Shown: piece by piece, positions 1 to 11,708 of the stretch | Position numbering within the stretch: position 1 is the stretch's first letter | How the letters are laid out: each line of letters opens with the position of its first letter | From: Hofstenia miamia | Taxonomy: Eukaryota > Xenacoelomorpha > Acoela | Direction: 5' to 3' | Length of the DNA stretch: 64,000 nt | NCBI GenBank assembly: GCA_004352715.1 | Contig: SCFE01000064.1 | Coordinates: 863,347-927,346, forward strand | Notes under the pieces: generated by a model | Seen by the model: only the letters and a program-made list of their open reading frames with translations | Databases searched by the model: none | Told to the model about the DNA's origin: nothing | Translations under genes and position numbers: made by a program

Positions 1-1
1 T

Positions 2-517
2 CTGACTTTTGCTGCCCATATTGAGACCATTATTAAAAAGGCCAACAGTAAGATATACCTTATTCTCAAGCTCAAACGCCTAGGATTCTCAGGTAAAGAA
101 CTGGCACATTTATATTCATCTATAGTGCTTCCACAACTTACATATTGCTGCACAGTCTGGAGAGGAGCTGCAGATATGCATCTTAATAGAATTGATTCAG
201 TTCAGAAACGAGCTAAAAACTATGGCATCATCGATAAATTCACTCCAATCAAAACAATAATACATGATTATGACAAGAAATTGCTCCAAAGTATTGCAGG
301 TAATAAAGAACACGCGCTCCGACATTTGCTTCCGGAACGCCAATCCTACTGCCAAAGAACAAGAATGCCACCCGTACCAATGACGAAATACGAAAAGGAA
401 CTCACCCTGCTTCCCTACCGACTGTTTAGAACTATGAAACAATGATCCACCACTTCCTTGAATGGATGTTTATCTATTCTTAAATAAAAGTTTTCTTTCT
501 TTCTTTCTTTCTTTTGA
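2..517 (+). mobile_element. LINE (non-LTR retrotransposon) 3' end, C-terminal coding part and tail
   Basis: The frame is open from base 2 to the TGA at 443-445. It encodes the region after the reverse transcriptase core, with the pattern LYSSIVLPQLTYCCTVW followed by a short basic stretch (IDSVQKRAKNY), as in CR1/L2-type LINE C-termini. The element is cut by the left window edge, so the catalytic domain is not seen. After the stop there is a short 3' UTR and a TTTC microsatellite (about 491-514), which I take as the LINE tail. Orientation is therefore plus. The clade is inferred only from the C-terminal pattern. Confidence 0.75.
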
Positions 518-890
518 TATTTTAGAAACCTGTATTTATTAAAAAAATTATTTTATTTCAAAGCAATTTCTTTTTGAGGAAACTTAATCATTTAAATGAA
601 AGAGAACAATGAGATGAGAAGTATTTTAATTATCTGCAGTAATGTGCTAGAATCTGCTTAAATCTCTCATCACATGTGTAAAATATAAGAATATAGGCCT
701 TTGGTTTGTTATTCTCTGCCACTAAACATTTCGAAATAGTTACCACATCAGTAATAGGAATGGATGTAAATTTGAAAATAACACTTACTTTCCCAATATT
801 AATCATAGATTTAACCTGGTTTAAGGAATTAAAGATTTTTTATAACGATCTAGAAAAAAATTGTATTTACCAGAAATGTATTCTTAATAG
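518..890. other. AT-rich spacer, no gene seen
   Basis: This is AT-rich sequence between the LINE tail and the Tc1/mariner element. A short open frame (706-936) has no recognisable domain, and its 3' end crosses the transposon's left terminus, so I do not treat it as a gene. Confidence 0.5.
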
Positions 891-892
891 TA

Positions 893-2106
893 TACTCCGC
901 GACATAAGTCTTGCGAAAAACTTTAGACCTATATAACTGCATGTTAGACTTGTGCTGAAACGAAATTAAAGTCAAGCAATCTTTGATATACAGCCTATCT
1001 CATGTAAAAATTACACGTCAAAGTGATATCATTTATATCCGCTATGATTGAAAACTTGTTATTTGTATTGGATTGTGTCACGAAAAATGGTGTTTAAACA
1101 GGAAAAATAAAAGATTGAAATTCTATACAACGCCGGCATTACCAACGTCAAAATTTTGCAAGAAGATTTTGGCTTTTCTTGAGCTACTGTGTACAGAACA
1201 ATTTTGGCGATAAATAAAGGTGAATCGGTGCAAGACCAAGAAAGAGCAGGGAGAGCAACAAAAATGGCAAGCGATGACAAGAGAAGTATTACTCAAATTG
1301 TTAACAGGCATCCAACTATAAGTGGTGAAGACATTGCGGACAGATTAAAGAAACAAAGAGGTGTCGGAAAAACAATACATGGGTATTTGAACAGTCCTGG
1401 GTTCCTAAAAATCAAGCGGAAAAATAAGCCTTTCCTGACAGACAAACTCAAAGAAACGCGCGTTGATTTTTGCTTGGAAATGCAAGATTTTTCATTTGAC
1501 AATGCCTTTATTACAGAACAGCCCACCAAAATGCCTGTCCCTTATTTCTGTCTGTTATGGTGTGGGGCGCTTTATCGGTGAGGGACGTGTATTTGACCCT
1601 TGTTGAAGGCAATATCAACAGCAGAACGTACTGCCTGGTCCTTTAAGAATTCTTGCCAAATGCTAATGCTCTCTATCCAACAGGACGTTGTGAGAGCGCA
1701 CACATCCAAATTTCCCCATGACTGGTGTCGTGACCAAAACGTCTTCATTCTTCAATGGCCAGCTAAATCACCAGATCTCTCACGTATAGAGAATACTTGG
1801 ACGTTAATCAAAAACATGGTTTAGAAGGGGTCTCCAGGTACAAAAGCAACAGCTAAAGACAAAATAAAAGCTGCTGCTGTACGTATAAAACGTGAAACAT
1901 CAGTAAACTTGATGAAATCTTTGCCGAACAGATTCAGACTCTGTCTGGAGGCAGCAGGAGAAACTATTGACTATTAAAGTCTTTTGTTATGTTGTCTAAT
2001 ATTTTGTCATTCTACTATAAAATTTTCATCATTGTACAAAACATTTTTGTTGAGATATTAAACATTTAATTATATGGTTTTGTCCCAAGACCTGCGACGC
2101 GGAGTA
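893..2106 (+). mobile_element. Tc1/mariner transposon, complete ends
   Basis: Inverted termini flank the element: TACTCCGCGACATAAGTCTT on the left, and a matching right end that reads GACGCGGAGTA at its outer edge. The match is imperfect beyond the first nine bases. TA dinucleotides at 891-892 and 2107-2108 are the expected target duplication. A decayed transposase gene fills the interior. At 1.2 kb the length is typical of the superfamily. Stops and an internal deletion make it non-autonomous. Confidence 0.85.
1087..1977 (+). pseudogene. Tc1-like transposase, broken
   Basis: The reading starts at an ATG at 1087, with an N-terminal helix-turn-helix region (KIEILYNAGITNVKILQEDFG, shown in part) followed by ATVYRTILAINKGES. 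A second paired-like helix domain follows (RSITQIVNRHPTISGEDIADRL). The catalytic part is truncated. The segment from FITEQPTK to the PHDWCRDQNV region is shorter than in intact Tc1 proteins and crosses frameshifts. The terminal SPDLSRIENTWTLIK motif, which carries the last acidic catalytic residue, is retained. Stops occur at about 1114, 1180, 1579 and 1822. This is clearly a dead copy of a cut-and-paste transposase that would act on the surrounding inverted repeats. Confidence 0.8.
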
Positions 2107-2108
2107 TA

Positions 2109-3270
2109 TAATTCACATGTATGCATCTATTGAAAAATGGATATCTGTATTTCATGCAGTAAAAATATGTTCGAAAACATTTAGGCAATACTAAAATACA
2201 TTTTAAATTTATTTAAATCAAGTATCACAAAGAAATTCGGAATTTCGATTTGGTAAAACATTAGTCAATTCAATCATTCAATCAACTCGCCATGAAAGGG
2301 AGGGCAGCCGCCTCCTCTTGTCCCCGCTCGCGCCGCGGCGCCTATTTAATAATCGAAATGAATACATTTTTATTTTTACCAAAATGTATATATTTGTAAA
2401 TCTCACCTAAGGTAAGGACTTGATTTTAACTATACATGTATAGATTTGCATAAATATACTTTTAGATCATGTAATTTGTTTAATAACAGTTAATTATTTT
2501 ATGAAATTCAATTTTTTTGTGCTATTTTCTTGAAATATATACCGCGTGCTACAAATTTGGTTAACTATGAAAAGTTATCCGTCTATATCTTTTATTTTTT
2601 AAAAATTCTACGTATGTTATTACATGAGTGTTTATTTTGTCTACGTGTTCCGCATGAACCCCATTATATACCTTCGACTAAATTAGATTTCAAAAATTTA
2701 TTAATTTAACATGCATACGTTCATTCTTGCCAATTAAGGATAACTTACAACAATCTATGTTTTGTTTTTCAATTTTTGCTTTTATTTGAATATCGCTTCA
2801 AATATGGGATTGGATTGAGGGTAGGGTTGTGACTGTAGCTCGATATTCAAATTTCAATAAGTAACAACCTTTATTATTGCGATAAATACAATCATAGCAG
2901 ACACTTTAAAAGAAAGCGGTTAGGAAATATGCAGTGTTCTTTGGACACTTTACTTTTCACTACGGGTAGTATTCCTCCTGGATGCTAAGTTGCTGTACCT
3001 TATTTAGTTCATGCAAAATGTACTTTTAAAATTTTCCGTGTGAGATCCTTATTTGTTCACTAATTAGTGTAGTTGGATACAATTTTCAGTCGGACAACCC
3101 CTCCAAATCTAAAACTCTACATCCATATAAGATAATACTGATGAGCTGCGATCTGTATAATACCGCCAATGCAGCAAATGCATATCTTAGATTTTCAAGT
3201 TTATATAGACTAGTTTGCTTTCTTTACCATAGCCTTGATTTTTTGTCGAAATCCTAGCTCTAGCGGTTGG
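2109..3270. other. Non-coding AT-rich spacer with one GC-rich patch
   Basis: No open frame of interest was found. The only compositional break is a short GC-rich patch at about 2288-2342 (GCTCGCGCCGCGGCGCC core) inside otherwise very AT-rich DNA. It is possibly the remnant of a terminal repeat of a mobile element. Confidence 0.45.
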
Positions 3271-3274
3271 TGTT

Positions 3275-3575
3275 TATATTAGGGATTTGGGAAAGTTTTC
3301 TTTGGAAATTTGGGAACTTGAGAACTTTTTATTGCTTGAAAATATATCGATTAAAATTTGGGAAGATGAAAACTTAAAATTCTTTAATAATATATAGATT
3401 AAAGTTACCAAGCTTTCCCAAATTTTTAATCGATATATTAAACAATTTTAAGTTTTCAGGATTTCAAAATTTCCAAATTTTTTAGTCATATTACGAAAAA
3501 ATTTTAAGTTTTCAAATTCCCATTCCAAACTATCACAAACCCCCAAACTTTTCCAAGTTCCTAATCCGCTATTCA
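3275..3575. repeat. Fold-back (inverted-repeat) element, about 0.3 kb
   Basis: The two halves are imperfect reverse complements. TTAGGGATTTGGGAAAGTTTT near 3280 pairs with the AAACTTTTCCAAGTTCCTAA region near 3546. Inside, ATATCGATTAAAATTTGGGAA near 3347 pairs with TTCCCAAATTTTTAATCGAT near 3416. This is consistent with a fold-back MITE. No protein is encoded, and clear target duplications were not identified. Confidence 0.55.
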
Positions 3576-3896
3576 GCAGTATGGGTGCTGAAGTTGATTA
3601 CCGCATGTATCTTGTTTGTTCAAATGCCACAATCACCAGTTGTCGATCCCTATGCGATTAGCTTAATGTCTATTTCGTGTCATTTCCAAATGTTTCGTGG
3701 CTAGGTTAATGAATGCCCAGGCATTGCTCGTAGCTCTGTTACCCTGCCCTCCTAAATAATATAAATTAATATAACATTGGGGAGTTAGATGTTCTTGTAT
3801 TTGTATTGCACTACTCATTCTGCTACTACAGAACATGATGCAACTTTTTACTGACAGATGCGTTAATGTTTTTATTGGACTCCTGTGTGATCTCTA
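3576..3896. other. Spacer, nothing recognised
   Basis: AT-rich sequence without an open frame, repeat end or RNA signal that I can support. Confidence 0.4.
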
Positions 3897-4156
3897 TTAA
3901 TTGGAGAGTAATAATAGCAGGGTTCGTCGCTTCGCTTCATTTGAAAATCCATGATAGAGGGTACAGTTCGAATGATCTATTGGCAAATTCGGACTGAACT
4001 TAGTGGGGTTAAGAGTGGCAGAAAAATTAAAACTGGCTGCACGTTGCTCCTGAGATAACGTCTTCTCTCTAAAAAGGAATGAATGGAATTCTTCGTAACC
4101 ACTTTTCCCATGAAACTTCTCCATGGTTGCCTCATTCAAATATAAATCCCCGGAGC
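3897..4156 (-). CDS. Putative terminal exon of an unidentified gene
   Basis: On the minus strand a good acceptor (pyrimidine tract, TTCTATTTCAG) precedes 4156. From there a frame stays open for about 85 codons to a TAA at 3897-3899. The protein segment is well balanced and not LINE-like (for example GYEEFHSFLFREKTL and FSPNLPIDHSNCTLYHGF). This suggests a real host exon, but I do not recognise the family. No upstream exon could be assigned, because the sequence to its right (5' side) is occupied by a LINE tail and a hAT relic. It could also be a fragment of an unknown element. Confidence 0.4.
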
Positions 4157-4353
4157 CTGAAATAGAAGAAATATGTTAAAACCTATGAACGCAGGCTGTC
4201 GTGAATATAATAAAACCTAATTTCCGTCATTTCAATTTCAAAGATTTGAACCAGACTTTCTAAATGTGCATTCTTTGTTCTTTGCGCATCTCCAGGCAAT
4301 CTGAAGTACAAAGTAAAATAAGAACAATCCAAATGTATGACTATAAGGCAATA

Positions 4354-4752
4354 AATAATAATAATAATAATAATAATGACTTTATTTAGCTGCTGAAGGC
4401 ATATACAACAAAAAAATAAAAACAAGTCAAGTTTTACAGCAGCGAGGACAATCACAGGAGATGAATTTGGAGCAAATGGAAGAGAAGGTGAAGTTGTAGA
4501 AGGGCTCAGCAAAGAGGAAAGCCATCAAAGATTTCTTGAAGCTCAGTGGCGGGNAAGTCAAGTTTTACGGCAGCGAGGACAGTCACAGGAGATGAAATAG
4601 GAGCAAATGGAAGAGTAGGCGAAGTTGGAGAAGGGCTCAGCAAAGAGGAAAGCCATCAAAGATTTCTTGAAGCTCAGTGGCGGGGAAAAGAAATCAATCG
4701 CTGTTGGAGGGTTGAGAGTCAAGATGTAATCAGCAGCAATACAAGCACGAAT
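4354..4752 (-). mobile_element. 5'-truncated LINE copy (same family as the 6.9-8.75 kb LINE)
   Basis: The sequence is the reverse complement of the last roughly 300 bases of the LINE at 6935-8752, ending in an ATT microsatellite tail (AAT repeats from about 4354). A single N at 4554 joins two nearly identical 130 bp pieces (4424-4553 and 4555-4684). The extra piece is therefore probably an unmerged contig overlap rather than biology. The insertion point lies within a hAT transposase relic read on the same strand. Confidence 0.8.
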
Positions 4753-5470
4753 TGCTTCAACTTCCTTTCTCGAGGCAGATCTGCATACTCAGCCATCTCA
4801 AAGATAAACACTTGAGGACTTGTCGGTTCTGTATCTCTACAATTTGGCAAAATGCAGTAAATTCATTCATCCTCTTGCTCAAATAGTCAACAAATGATTC
4901 TTCCACATCAAAATATTACAAATTTGAGCTGAAGTCTTTTGATGTATACCTGGGAACATTATGTGCCATGTGTGATGTTTGAATTGTTTCGTTTCAATCT
5001 TGCCAGAGGTGTTGTCTTCGCTGAGTCCAGTACACTTTTCCCGTGATAATTCGTGCTTTTTATGACACTGTGAATAGTATTGAAAATTACTTCAACAGTA
5101 GACTCTTGTAGGACACATGCGACCTTGGGCGATTGATCTGGAAAATTCTCACCGTACCAGTATTCATATGTATTGTTGCTCCCATCTAAACAGAGAGTGA
5201 AAAAAATTGCTCTTCATATTTTTGATGAAACAAATTTGGTGCAATGGCATCATTTAACAGACAAGATGGTTTCAGTCGACACCTTGAAAATATGTGACGA
5301 TTTCTGAACAATGGCCAAGATTGGCAGCTGCAGCAATAGAAAGATTTAAGTGATTATGTGAATGAGCGGAAAAATGACCAAAATGCACAATATTCGAGAG
5401 TCCTGGGGATCTGGTAGCCTGAGTAACTTCAAGATTTCTTTAGCCCAACTCAAATCCCGAAAGCGGAATA
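4753..5470 (-). pseudogene. hAT-type transposase relic (SCAND3/ZBED-like)
   Basis: Translating the minus strand from about 5470 downward, with several frameshifts and stops, gives segments in the order expected for this hAT family. First is a C2H2/BED-like tail (HFSAHSHNHLNL). Then a catalytic entry DGSNN, then KCTGLSEDNTSG corresponding to the second catalytic Asp region, then DVEESFVDYLSKRMNEF. Last comes the family hallmark LKCLSLRWLSMQICLEK. The reading is cut at about 4752 by the LINE tail. The gene is heavily decayed, and its inverted repeats were not located. Assignment rests on the order of short motifs rather than on one long open frame. Confidence 0.55.
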
Positions 5471-5499
5471 CAACCGTATTTTGAACTTGATGATAGATG

Positions 5500-6062
5500 A
5501 TTGGTGCATGGCCGTGAATTTTTCTGTATTTGTAGAAGTTTGAATTTACCGAATATTTGTAATTTGGGTGAATCCAATTAAAAATCGTCGGATTGAAAAT
5601 CTGTACATTGTAGATTCAGTTGCCAAAACAGTCGCATACAATTTAGTTTTATCTCTTCCCCCTTGTTCTTCTCAAATAGTCTGGTGTCTTTGTAAAGCAA
5701 ATATTTTAATCCAAATTGCTGTTTAGTATTTGAAATTGCACAAATTTTTGAACAAAAACTCCAAAATAGTGCAATTCAATTCCAAAATTAAATGAAATCT
5801 TTAATATAATTAGATTTTGGAATATATTTATCTTAATTTATAATTTATTCCTTACCTTAATCTTTTTTATTTACAAGTGATCACCGTAATTATGTTTATT
5901 TATTAAATGTACAATTTGTTTCATAGTTATTTAAAGTAATACTTGAATTTGAATATCCAACTAACCGTGAATATCGTTCTGTAGAAATCTCATTGAAAGA
6001 AATGTATATTTAGGAAATAAGTTCCTGGAGTACAAGGTTTTCGGTCTGAATCTGAAGAGACA

Positions 6063-6110
<48 letters not shown>

Positions 6111-6934
6111 TATTTTTGAATGTATTTTAATGTGCGTGTAGTTTTTCTAATGCAATCTATACTTAGCATGCATATGGACATATGTTAATATGATTTGAGT
6201 GGTCTATCTACATTTGAAACAGTTAAGTTTAGTTGTTGTTTTCATGGGTTTGGTTTTAGAGCTCCTGCTTACCTGATCATTAAGTATAAAGGGAATAAAA
6301 TATGTATAAAGAACTGGAAAAAAATTCTGTCTACTTAATGAAAAGGGAATTATAAATTTACAATATCTGAGAAGACTATTTTAGCTGATTGACCATTGAG
6401 AATGGATTCGGTTAACATCATAATATTCCTTATATGCTTATAAGAATATAGTGGCAGCCTAGTGAATTGTATGACCAGAGCTCCAGAATTTGAACCATGG
6501 TATTTTCAGATAATTCAACTTACCTTAAGGGTGCTAATAAGACCAAAAAAAAACAGGTGAGACGCAATCTATTTATGAAATAATTACAGATAAGTTGTAA
6601 AGGGTCTCAACAGGCAATTGACATGGGTGTCTCACTTTAGGTAATCAATGTTTCTTAACCCACAATTGTGAGCTTGTTGCAAATTTGATTCCAGGCATTG
6701 GTGGACTACCTGTCCTACAGAAGACCAACTGTTTACATGTTAGTAATCTTGTTTAGGTTGAAAGTTGTCCGTGCTTAATGCCCTATTTGATTTTGAAGTT
6801 TTTGCAGTAACGATTACCGCATTTAGGCGGGATTTTTTTCTGATAAGTAATTCTTGATCCATATCATCATGAAAGTAGAAAATTTGTTTATCTACCTTGA
6901 GTGATTTGTTCAGTAGAAGGCTTTAGAAAGTCAT
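5500..6934. other. Non-coding spacer with an AT microsatellite
   Basis: Only a TA dinucleotide run at about 6065-6107 stands out. The apparent isoleucine-tyrosine repeat frame over it is an artefact of that repeat. No other feature is supported. Confidence 0.5.
6065..6107. repeat. (AT)n microsatellite
   Basis: An uninterrupted TA dinucleotide tract of about 42 bases. Confidence 0.9.
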
Positions 6935-8677
6935 GTGACTTTAATATTGCAGATGCTCCCCAATTTGAGATGGAACCTTCTTTCTGCTCACTCTGACCTG
7001 GAGAAGGCTGATCTGTTCAACGCGTATTTTGCCTCTAACTTCTCTGTACCTGTCTCCATGTGCCCTGGTCCGCCTGCTGCCTCCCCGCTAATCCGACTTT
7101 GTGATATGGTCTTCAGCGCCCATGATATCTCTCTCATGCTTAAATCTTGCAAGTTGTCTGGTCCTTGTTATCCTGACGGTGTTCCTTCCTTTGTAATTCA
7201 TGAAACCTCCTCCACGCTTTCTATCCATTTAAAGCATCTTTACTCCTTCATTTGCTCCACTAAGCGCTATCCCGCCTGTTGGAAGACATCTTGGATTTCT
7301 CCGCTGTTAAAATCTAATCAGCTTCCCTCCTCGCAGGTCACGTCCTACCGCCCAATAGCTATTCTATCTCGACTGTCTATCATCTTTGAACGCCTTGTTT
7401 TTCGTTATGTATTCCCAAAAATTCGACACCTCATCTCTTCTTCTCAGCATGGCGAACTTCCTGGTCGCTCTACGATTACTAACCTGCTCACTCTGATCGA
7501 AAACTGCTACTTTCACTCTGATAGTAATGATCCTGGTTGAATTATCTTTCTTGACATCTCAAAAGCGTTTGATCGCCTCCCTCATTCCATTCTGCTTGAC
7601 AAGTTACGTTTATTTGGTTTAGATGTGGATTTCATCGAACTGTTCCAGTCTTACCTGACCAATCGCCACCAGTGTGTCAAAATCAACTCGTCTATCTCTT
7701 CTCCTGTCCCCGTTACTAGTGGTGCCCCTCAAGGCTCAGTGTTTGCTGTTATTTTCTTCCTCGTTGCCATTAACTACCTCCCTCATTCTGTTCTCAACTC
7801 GTCTTGCCTGCTGTATGTAGACGACACTGCGATTTTTGATTTTGGTTGGTCTTTTGCTTCGAACATTTTTTCTGATCTTGAGCACTTGTCTACTTGGTCC
7901 TCTGTCAACCATCTTGATTTTAGCACTACCAAGACATGTGGTATTTCCTTTTCTGTGGCTCCCCCTTCTGATTTGCCTCTACCTGTGAACTTTGCGCCTC
8001 ATCACACTCATCTTGGAGTTCAACTTGCTGCAAACTTAAATTGGACTGGACATGTGTCTTTGCGTCTCCGCAAAGCTAATTCCTCGCTATTTGCCCTTTT
8101 CCGTAATGTTCCTTTTAATACCTCGTCCGCTGTGAAACTCTCTTTGTTCAAGTCCATTCCTCGCGCCATTCTTCTCTACGCGTCTCCTTGTTGGTGGCCT
8201 TCTCGTGCTTTGTTCCACTCCATGGAACGTTTCCAGAAACGCGCTTTCAAATGGATTTCCTCTTTGGACTATAAAGACGCTCTGCTGAAATTCTCCACTC
8301 TCCCGCTGTCACTCTACTTCCATGCCTGTGATCTCCTTCTGTTCAATCGACTACTGACTCGCAAATTGGATCTTGATCCTTTTGATTTCATTAAGTTCTC
8401 TAATTCCTGCTGCACTCGCTCTGATGATGTTGTCACCTTCTCCATTCGTCGTACATAGAAACATCGCACCCTTCACTCGTTTTTCAATCGTTGTACTGCT
8501 GCTAATTACATCTTGACTCGCAACCCTCCAACAGCGATTGATTTCTCTTCCCCGCCACCGAGCTTCAAGAAATCTTTGATGTCTTTCCTTCTTGCTGAGC
8601 CCTTCTCCGACTTCGCCTACTCTTCCATTTGCTCCTATTTCATCTCCTGTGACTGTCCTCGCTGCCGTAAAACTTGA
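6935..8677 (+). pseudogene. LINE reverse transcriptase ORF, two in-frame stops
   Basis: One frame runs through the reverse transcriptase and ends at a TGA at 8675-8677. Motifs in order are SYRPIAILSRLSIIFERLV, FLDISKAFDRLPHSI (motif A), SGAPQGSVFA (motif B), LLYVDDTAIF (motif C), HLGVQLAANLNWTGH, then a thumb region and a Cys-rich C-terminus CDCPRCRKT. The frame is broken only by TGA at 7538-7540, just before motif A, and TAG at 8456-8458. At the second site the related copy near 12,330 has AAG, so the stop is a recent substitution. The 5' part (endonuclease, ORF1) is missing, so this is a 5'-truncated copy. The coding strand is rich in C and T, unlike the host exons. Confidence 0.85.
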
Positions 8678-8752
8678 CTTGTTTTTATTTTCTTGTTGTG
8701 TATGCCTTCAGCCGCTAAATAGAGTCATTGATTATTATTATTATTATTATTA
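6935..8752 (+). mobile_element. LINE, 5'-truncated, with ATT tail
   Basis: The element comprises the reverse transcriptase frame, a short 3' UTR, and an ATT microsatellite tail at about 8727-8752. Two shorter copies of the same 3' end occur in the window (4354-4752 minus, 12,165-12,625 plus), which defines the 3' end of the family. The left boundary is approximate. Confidence 0.8.
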
Positions 8753-11430
8753 AAGCCGTCTAAGAAACTGGGTAAACTTAGAACATAGTGTGTTCTCTAT
8801 TTGAGAGGAACAGTTAGCAAAAAAAGTGGGCGTGGAATGTTTAATGAAGTCAGAAAAGATTTTTGGATTGCAGACACATTATCTAATTTCTATTGTTCTG
8901 GAAAGATTCGTGACCAAAGTAAAACCGTGAATACTTCTGTCAATTAACTTCTGTTTTGTTCTAATTGTAACCACAAAGGTCATATTTAAATTTGCCCGTT
9001 CAAGGGCCTATTAATGAGATGTAAAACATTTATATCATTAAATTACATCCAGTATATCTTTAGCCATACCAATATAGGTAAGTTCACCAGTTGTTTACCA
9101 AGATACAATCTTAATACCATAAAGATTAGCAGAATCGTTCACCCAAAAAATTTTAGTCATATGCTCGTTTAGAAGAAATGTAGGTACTTTCTGGAATATT
9201 ACTGCAGTAACAAACTACTCTTCATCAACATCACTGCAATATTTGCGAATATTACATTCAAACATTTCCCAAATTTCCTCGGTACCAAGTAACTCATCCA
9301 AACCAAATTTGAAACGATTGTAGAGTCACTCGGGGAAATTGTGTCCATTTTAATTTGTAATTTTCAGTGACGTCAGTATGACTTATTTTAATATTCGAGC
9401 CTAAATCACGAAGCAAAAGTAATGCCCCCTCAATTGGTGCTAACATGTTATTGCTCAATTTAATTTGCGAGGGAAAACGTGATGTTTAAGTTTGTAAACA
9501 AAGACAGGTAAAAACCATGATTTTGTATGAATATAAAAAATCATATAGAGAAAGAGCAATTGATGTTATCTCACTAAAACTGCCTTTGCTTTTCTTAACC
9601 GTTATTACCGTTATTACTTTGTTATGATAATTGCTTAAGTTTCCGGCGACAATTTGAGAGTCACTCTTCTGTGCTGGGGACAACGATTTAGTTCTCAGAC
9701 AGTAGCAGCCCAAATCGTGGACCGCGTTAAGTTATGGCTATGGTTACGTGTAGATATAACAAACCTTTCTTTCGAATTCAAAATAAACATGCACTTATAA
9801 TTGATTACACTGTGATGATAATAGGCCGTTAGCTAGCGCAAATGAATGGTAATTACATGCTATTATTTCATAAGCTGAGAGATAAGAAAACAACTGAGAT
9901 GGCTTATTGAGCTAGATAATAATACATGAGACAAATAGGGTAGCACCTTTCAAGCAAGTTTACGAACCTCTCTTCTTGGATATCACTCCGGCGTGAAGCC
10001 ATACGAATTGGTCATCCTGGATGTTTTCTTTCTAAACAGTTACTAGTTACCTGGATGAATTACCGATGTTTTTCTATGTGTTTATTTATTGCTTGAATCA
10101 GGCCCGCTACAAGATGGTCACTCTTGCAACCTTCTGCCGTGACATTAAGTTCCCCAGTGCTGTTCTAGATCCAGCCCCTGATCCTACACGATTATTTGTC
10201 ATTGTATGATGATAAAATGCTCTTCAATTAGTGAGACTCTATATTTCAGAGATATCAGTGAAATTCTCACCCTCTAATTCAGCCATGAAAAATTTGCACT
10301 GCGTGCACATACCTCATCAAACATGAAATTGTAACTAAACATTAAAATGGATATCTAAATCTGAAAACTAAACAGTTAATATGCGAAAGTTTGAGGATAT
10401 TGGATATTGATAAAACGAAAATTTTACAGCTATGCTAAATATCCGCTGTACCATCAAATTTGCAATTCTAGAAAATTTAGAGTAAGTGAGGTTACATTAC
10501 GAATTTTGAGGCTAGTTCGTGCTTACCTGCTTGAATTAGATCTCTTTTTTGAAAAATATCTTCGCCACTTCAGCATCTTGAAGTTAACTGGATTTAAAAA
10601 ACGCTCTCACGGAAATCATTCAACAGTGATTACTTGCTGAGGAGCGTATGAGCCTCACAAGTGGAATTCAACTTGAGTAGAATGTTGCACAGTCGCGTTT
10701 CATACTCATCGTATTTATCCACCCAGATTTTGAAATTCCTGATTTGTGATGCGACTTGTTGCGATGACTGAAAATATTTATATTCTGCTTCCTTAAACAT
10801 TGATCTGCCAGTTATGACCTTGAAATATCTTCATAATTTTCAGCAAATTGTTTTAAAAAATTTTTCTTGTCTCACATTTCATTTGTATTTTACGAATAAT
10901 GTGAAGTTTGATTTGTAAGTCATTGCTGCTGAGTCACGCATATTTTCCTCGCATGTATTGACCATTGTTTTTTTCTTTTTCCTTTGAAATTATTTATAAA
11001 ATTTTAAGGCCATTGTATAACGCTTGGGAAATCCTTCTTTTTTTTTATTTATCTAAAACCGGTCACTAATTTTTTTGGACATTTTCGGAAATGATTTACA
11101 TAAATGACGCAGGCTGCTAGCATCTAATAGACAACTAGTATCAGTTATTACCCTAATCATCATTCAAAATCTTAATAATATCTTACTGATTCTCGAGAAG
11201 TGATACAATTTGATATCTAACCTTGTTTTCGTTAGTCATCAGTTTTAGAAAATATATGGTTTTCTTTAAGAAACATTTCAAGGAAAATTGGGTTTATTTC
11301 ATATTCAAGTTCTCATGTTGTATATCCATGTGTCATTTCACGAGTATATAGAAACATGCATTGCTTCTTTTTTAATATATTTTTTGTCTAACTGTATTTT
11401 CAGTTGTCAGATTCTCTTCAAAATATTTTT
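8753..11430. other. Long non-coding stretch upstream of the RING gene
   Basis: No open frame with recognisable similarity was found on either strand. Small frames at 9486-9713 (minus) and 10,407-10,640 (plus) have no domain, no neighbour support and no splice context. The region could hold the promoter and 5' untranslated exon(s) of the RING gene, but I cannot point to them. Confidence 0.45.
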
Positions 11431-11433
11431 ATA

Positions 11434-11666
11434 CAAGGTATCAACAAAGTCTGGACACAATAATATTTCATAATTTCGCCACTCTCTAAATAAGTGAACT
11501 TCTTTCCGGATAACGTACATTAAATTTTTAAATTACGCCTCTATAGCCACTGAGAACTATAAGTTAAATCTTTCTTGAAGCATGGATGAAAAAATATGAA
11601 TAATTTTTTAAAGTCTATATTGAAAAATAGTTGATTTTCCTGTGTCCAGACTTTACGGACACCCTA
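11434..11666. mobile_element. Mariner-type MITE
   Basis: The 26 bp termini are inverted repeats sharing AAAGTCTGGACACA at the inner part. The outer right end reads GGACACCCTA. TA duplications lie at 432-433 and 667-668 past 11,000. The 233 bp length and lack of coding sequence fit a MITE mobilised by a mariner transposase. It ends about 40 bases upstream of the first coding exon of the RING gene. Confidence 0.75.
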
Positions 11667-11708
11667 TAGTTTGTGCATGATGATTTTACTTGTCCTTATT
11701 TTAGAAAC

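Noticed and set aside
7538-7540. In-frame TGA of the 6.9 kb LINE as evidence for a variant genetic code
   Set aside because: Host exons here use TAA stops normally, and the same LINE also carries a TAG that is AAG in a sister copy. Simple decay is sufficient.
9486-9713. 75-codon minus-strand frame as a host gene
   Set aside because: No domain, no splice context, composition like the surroundings.
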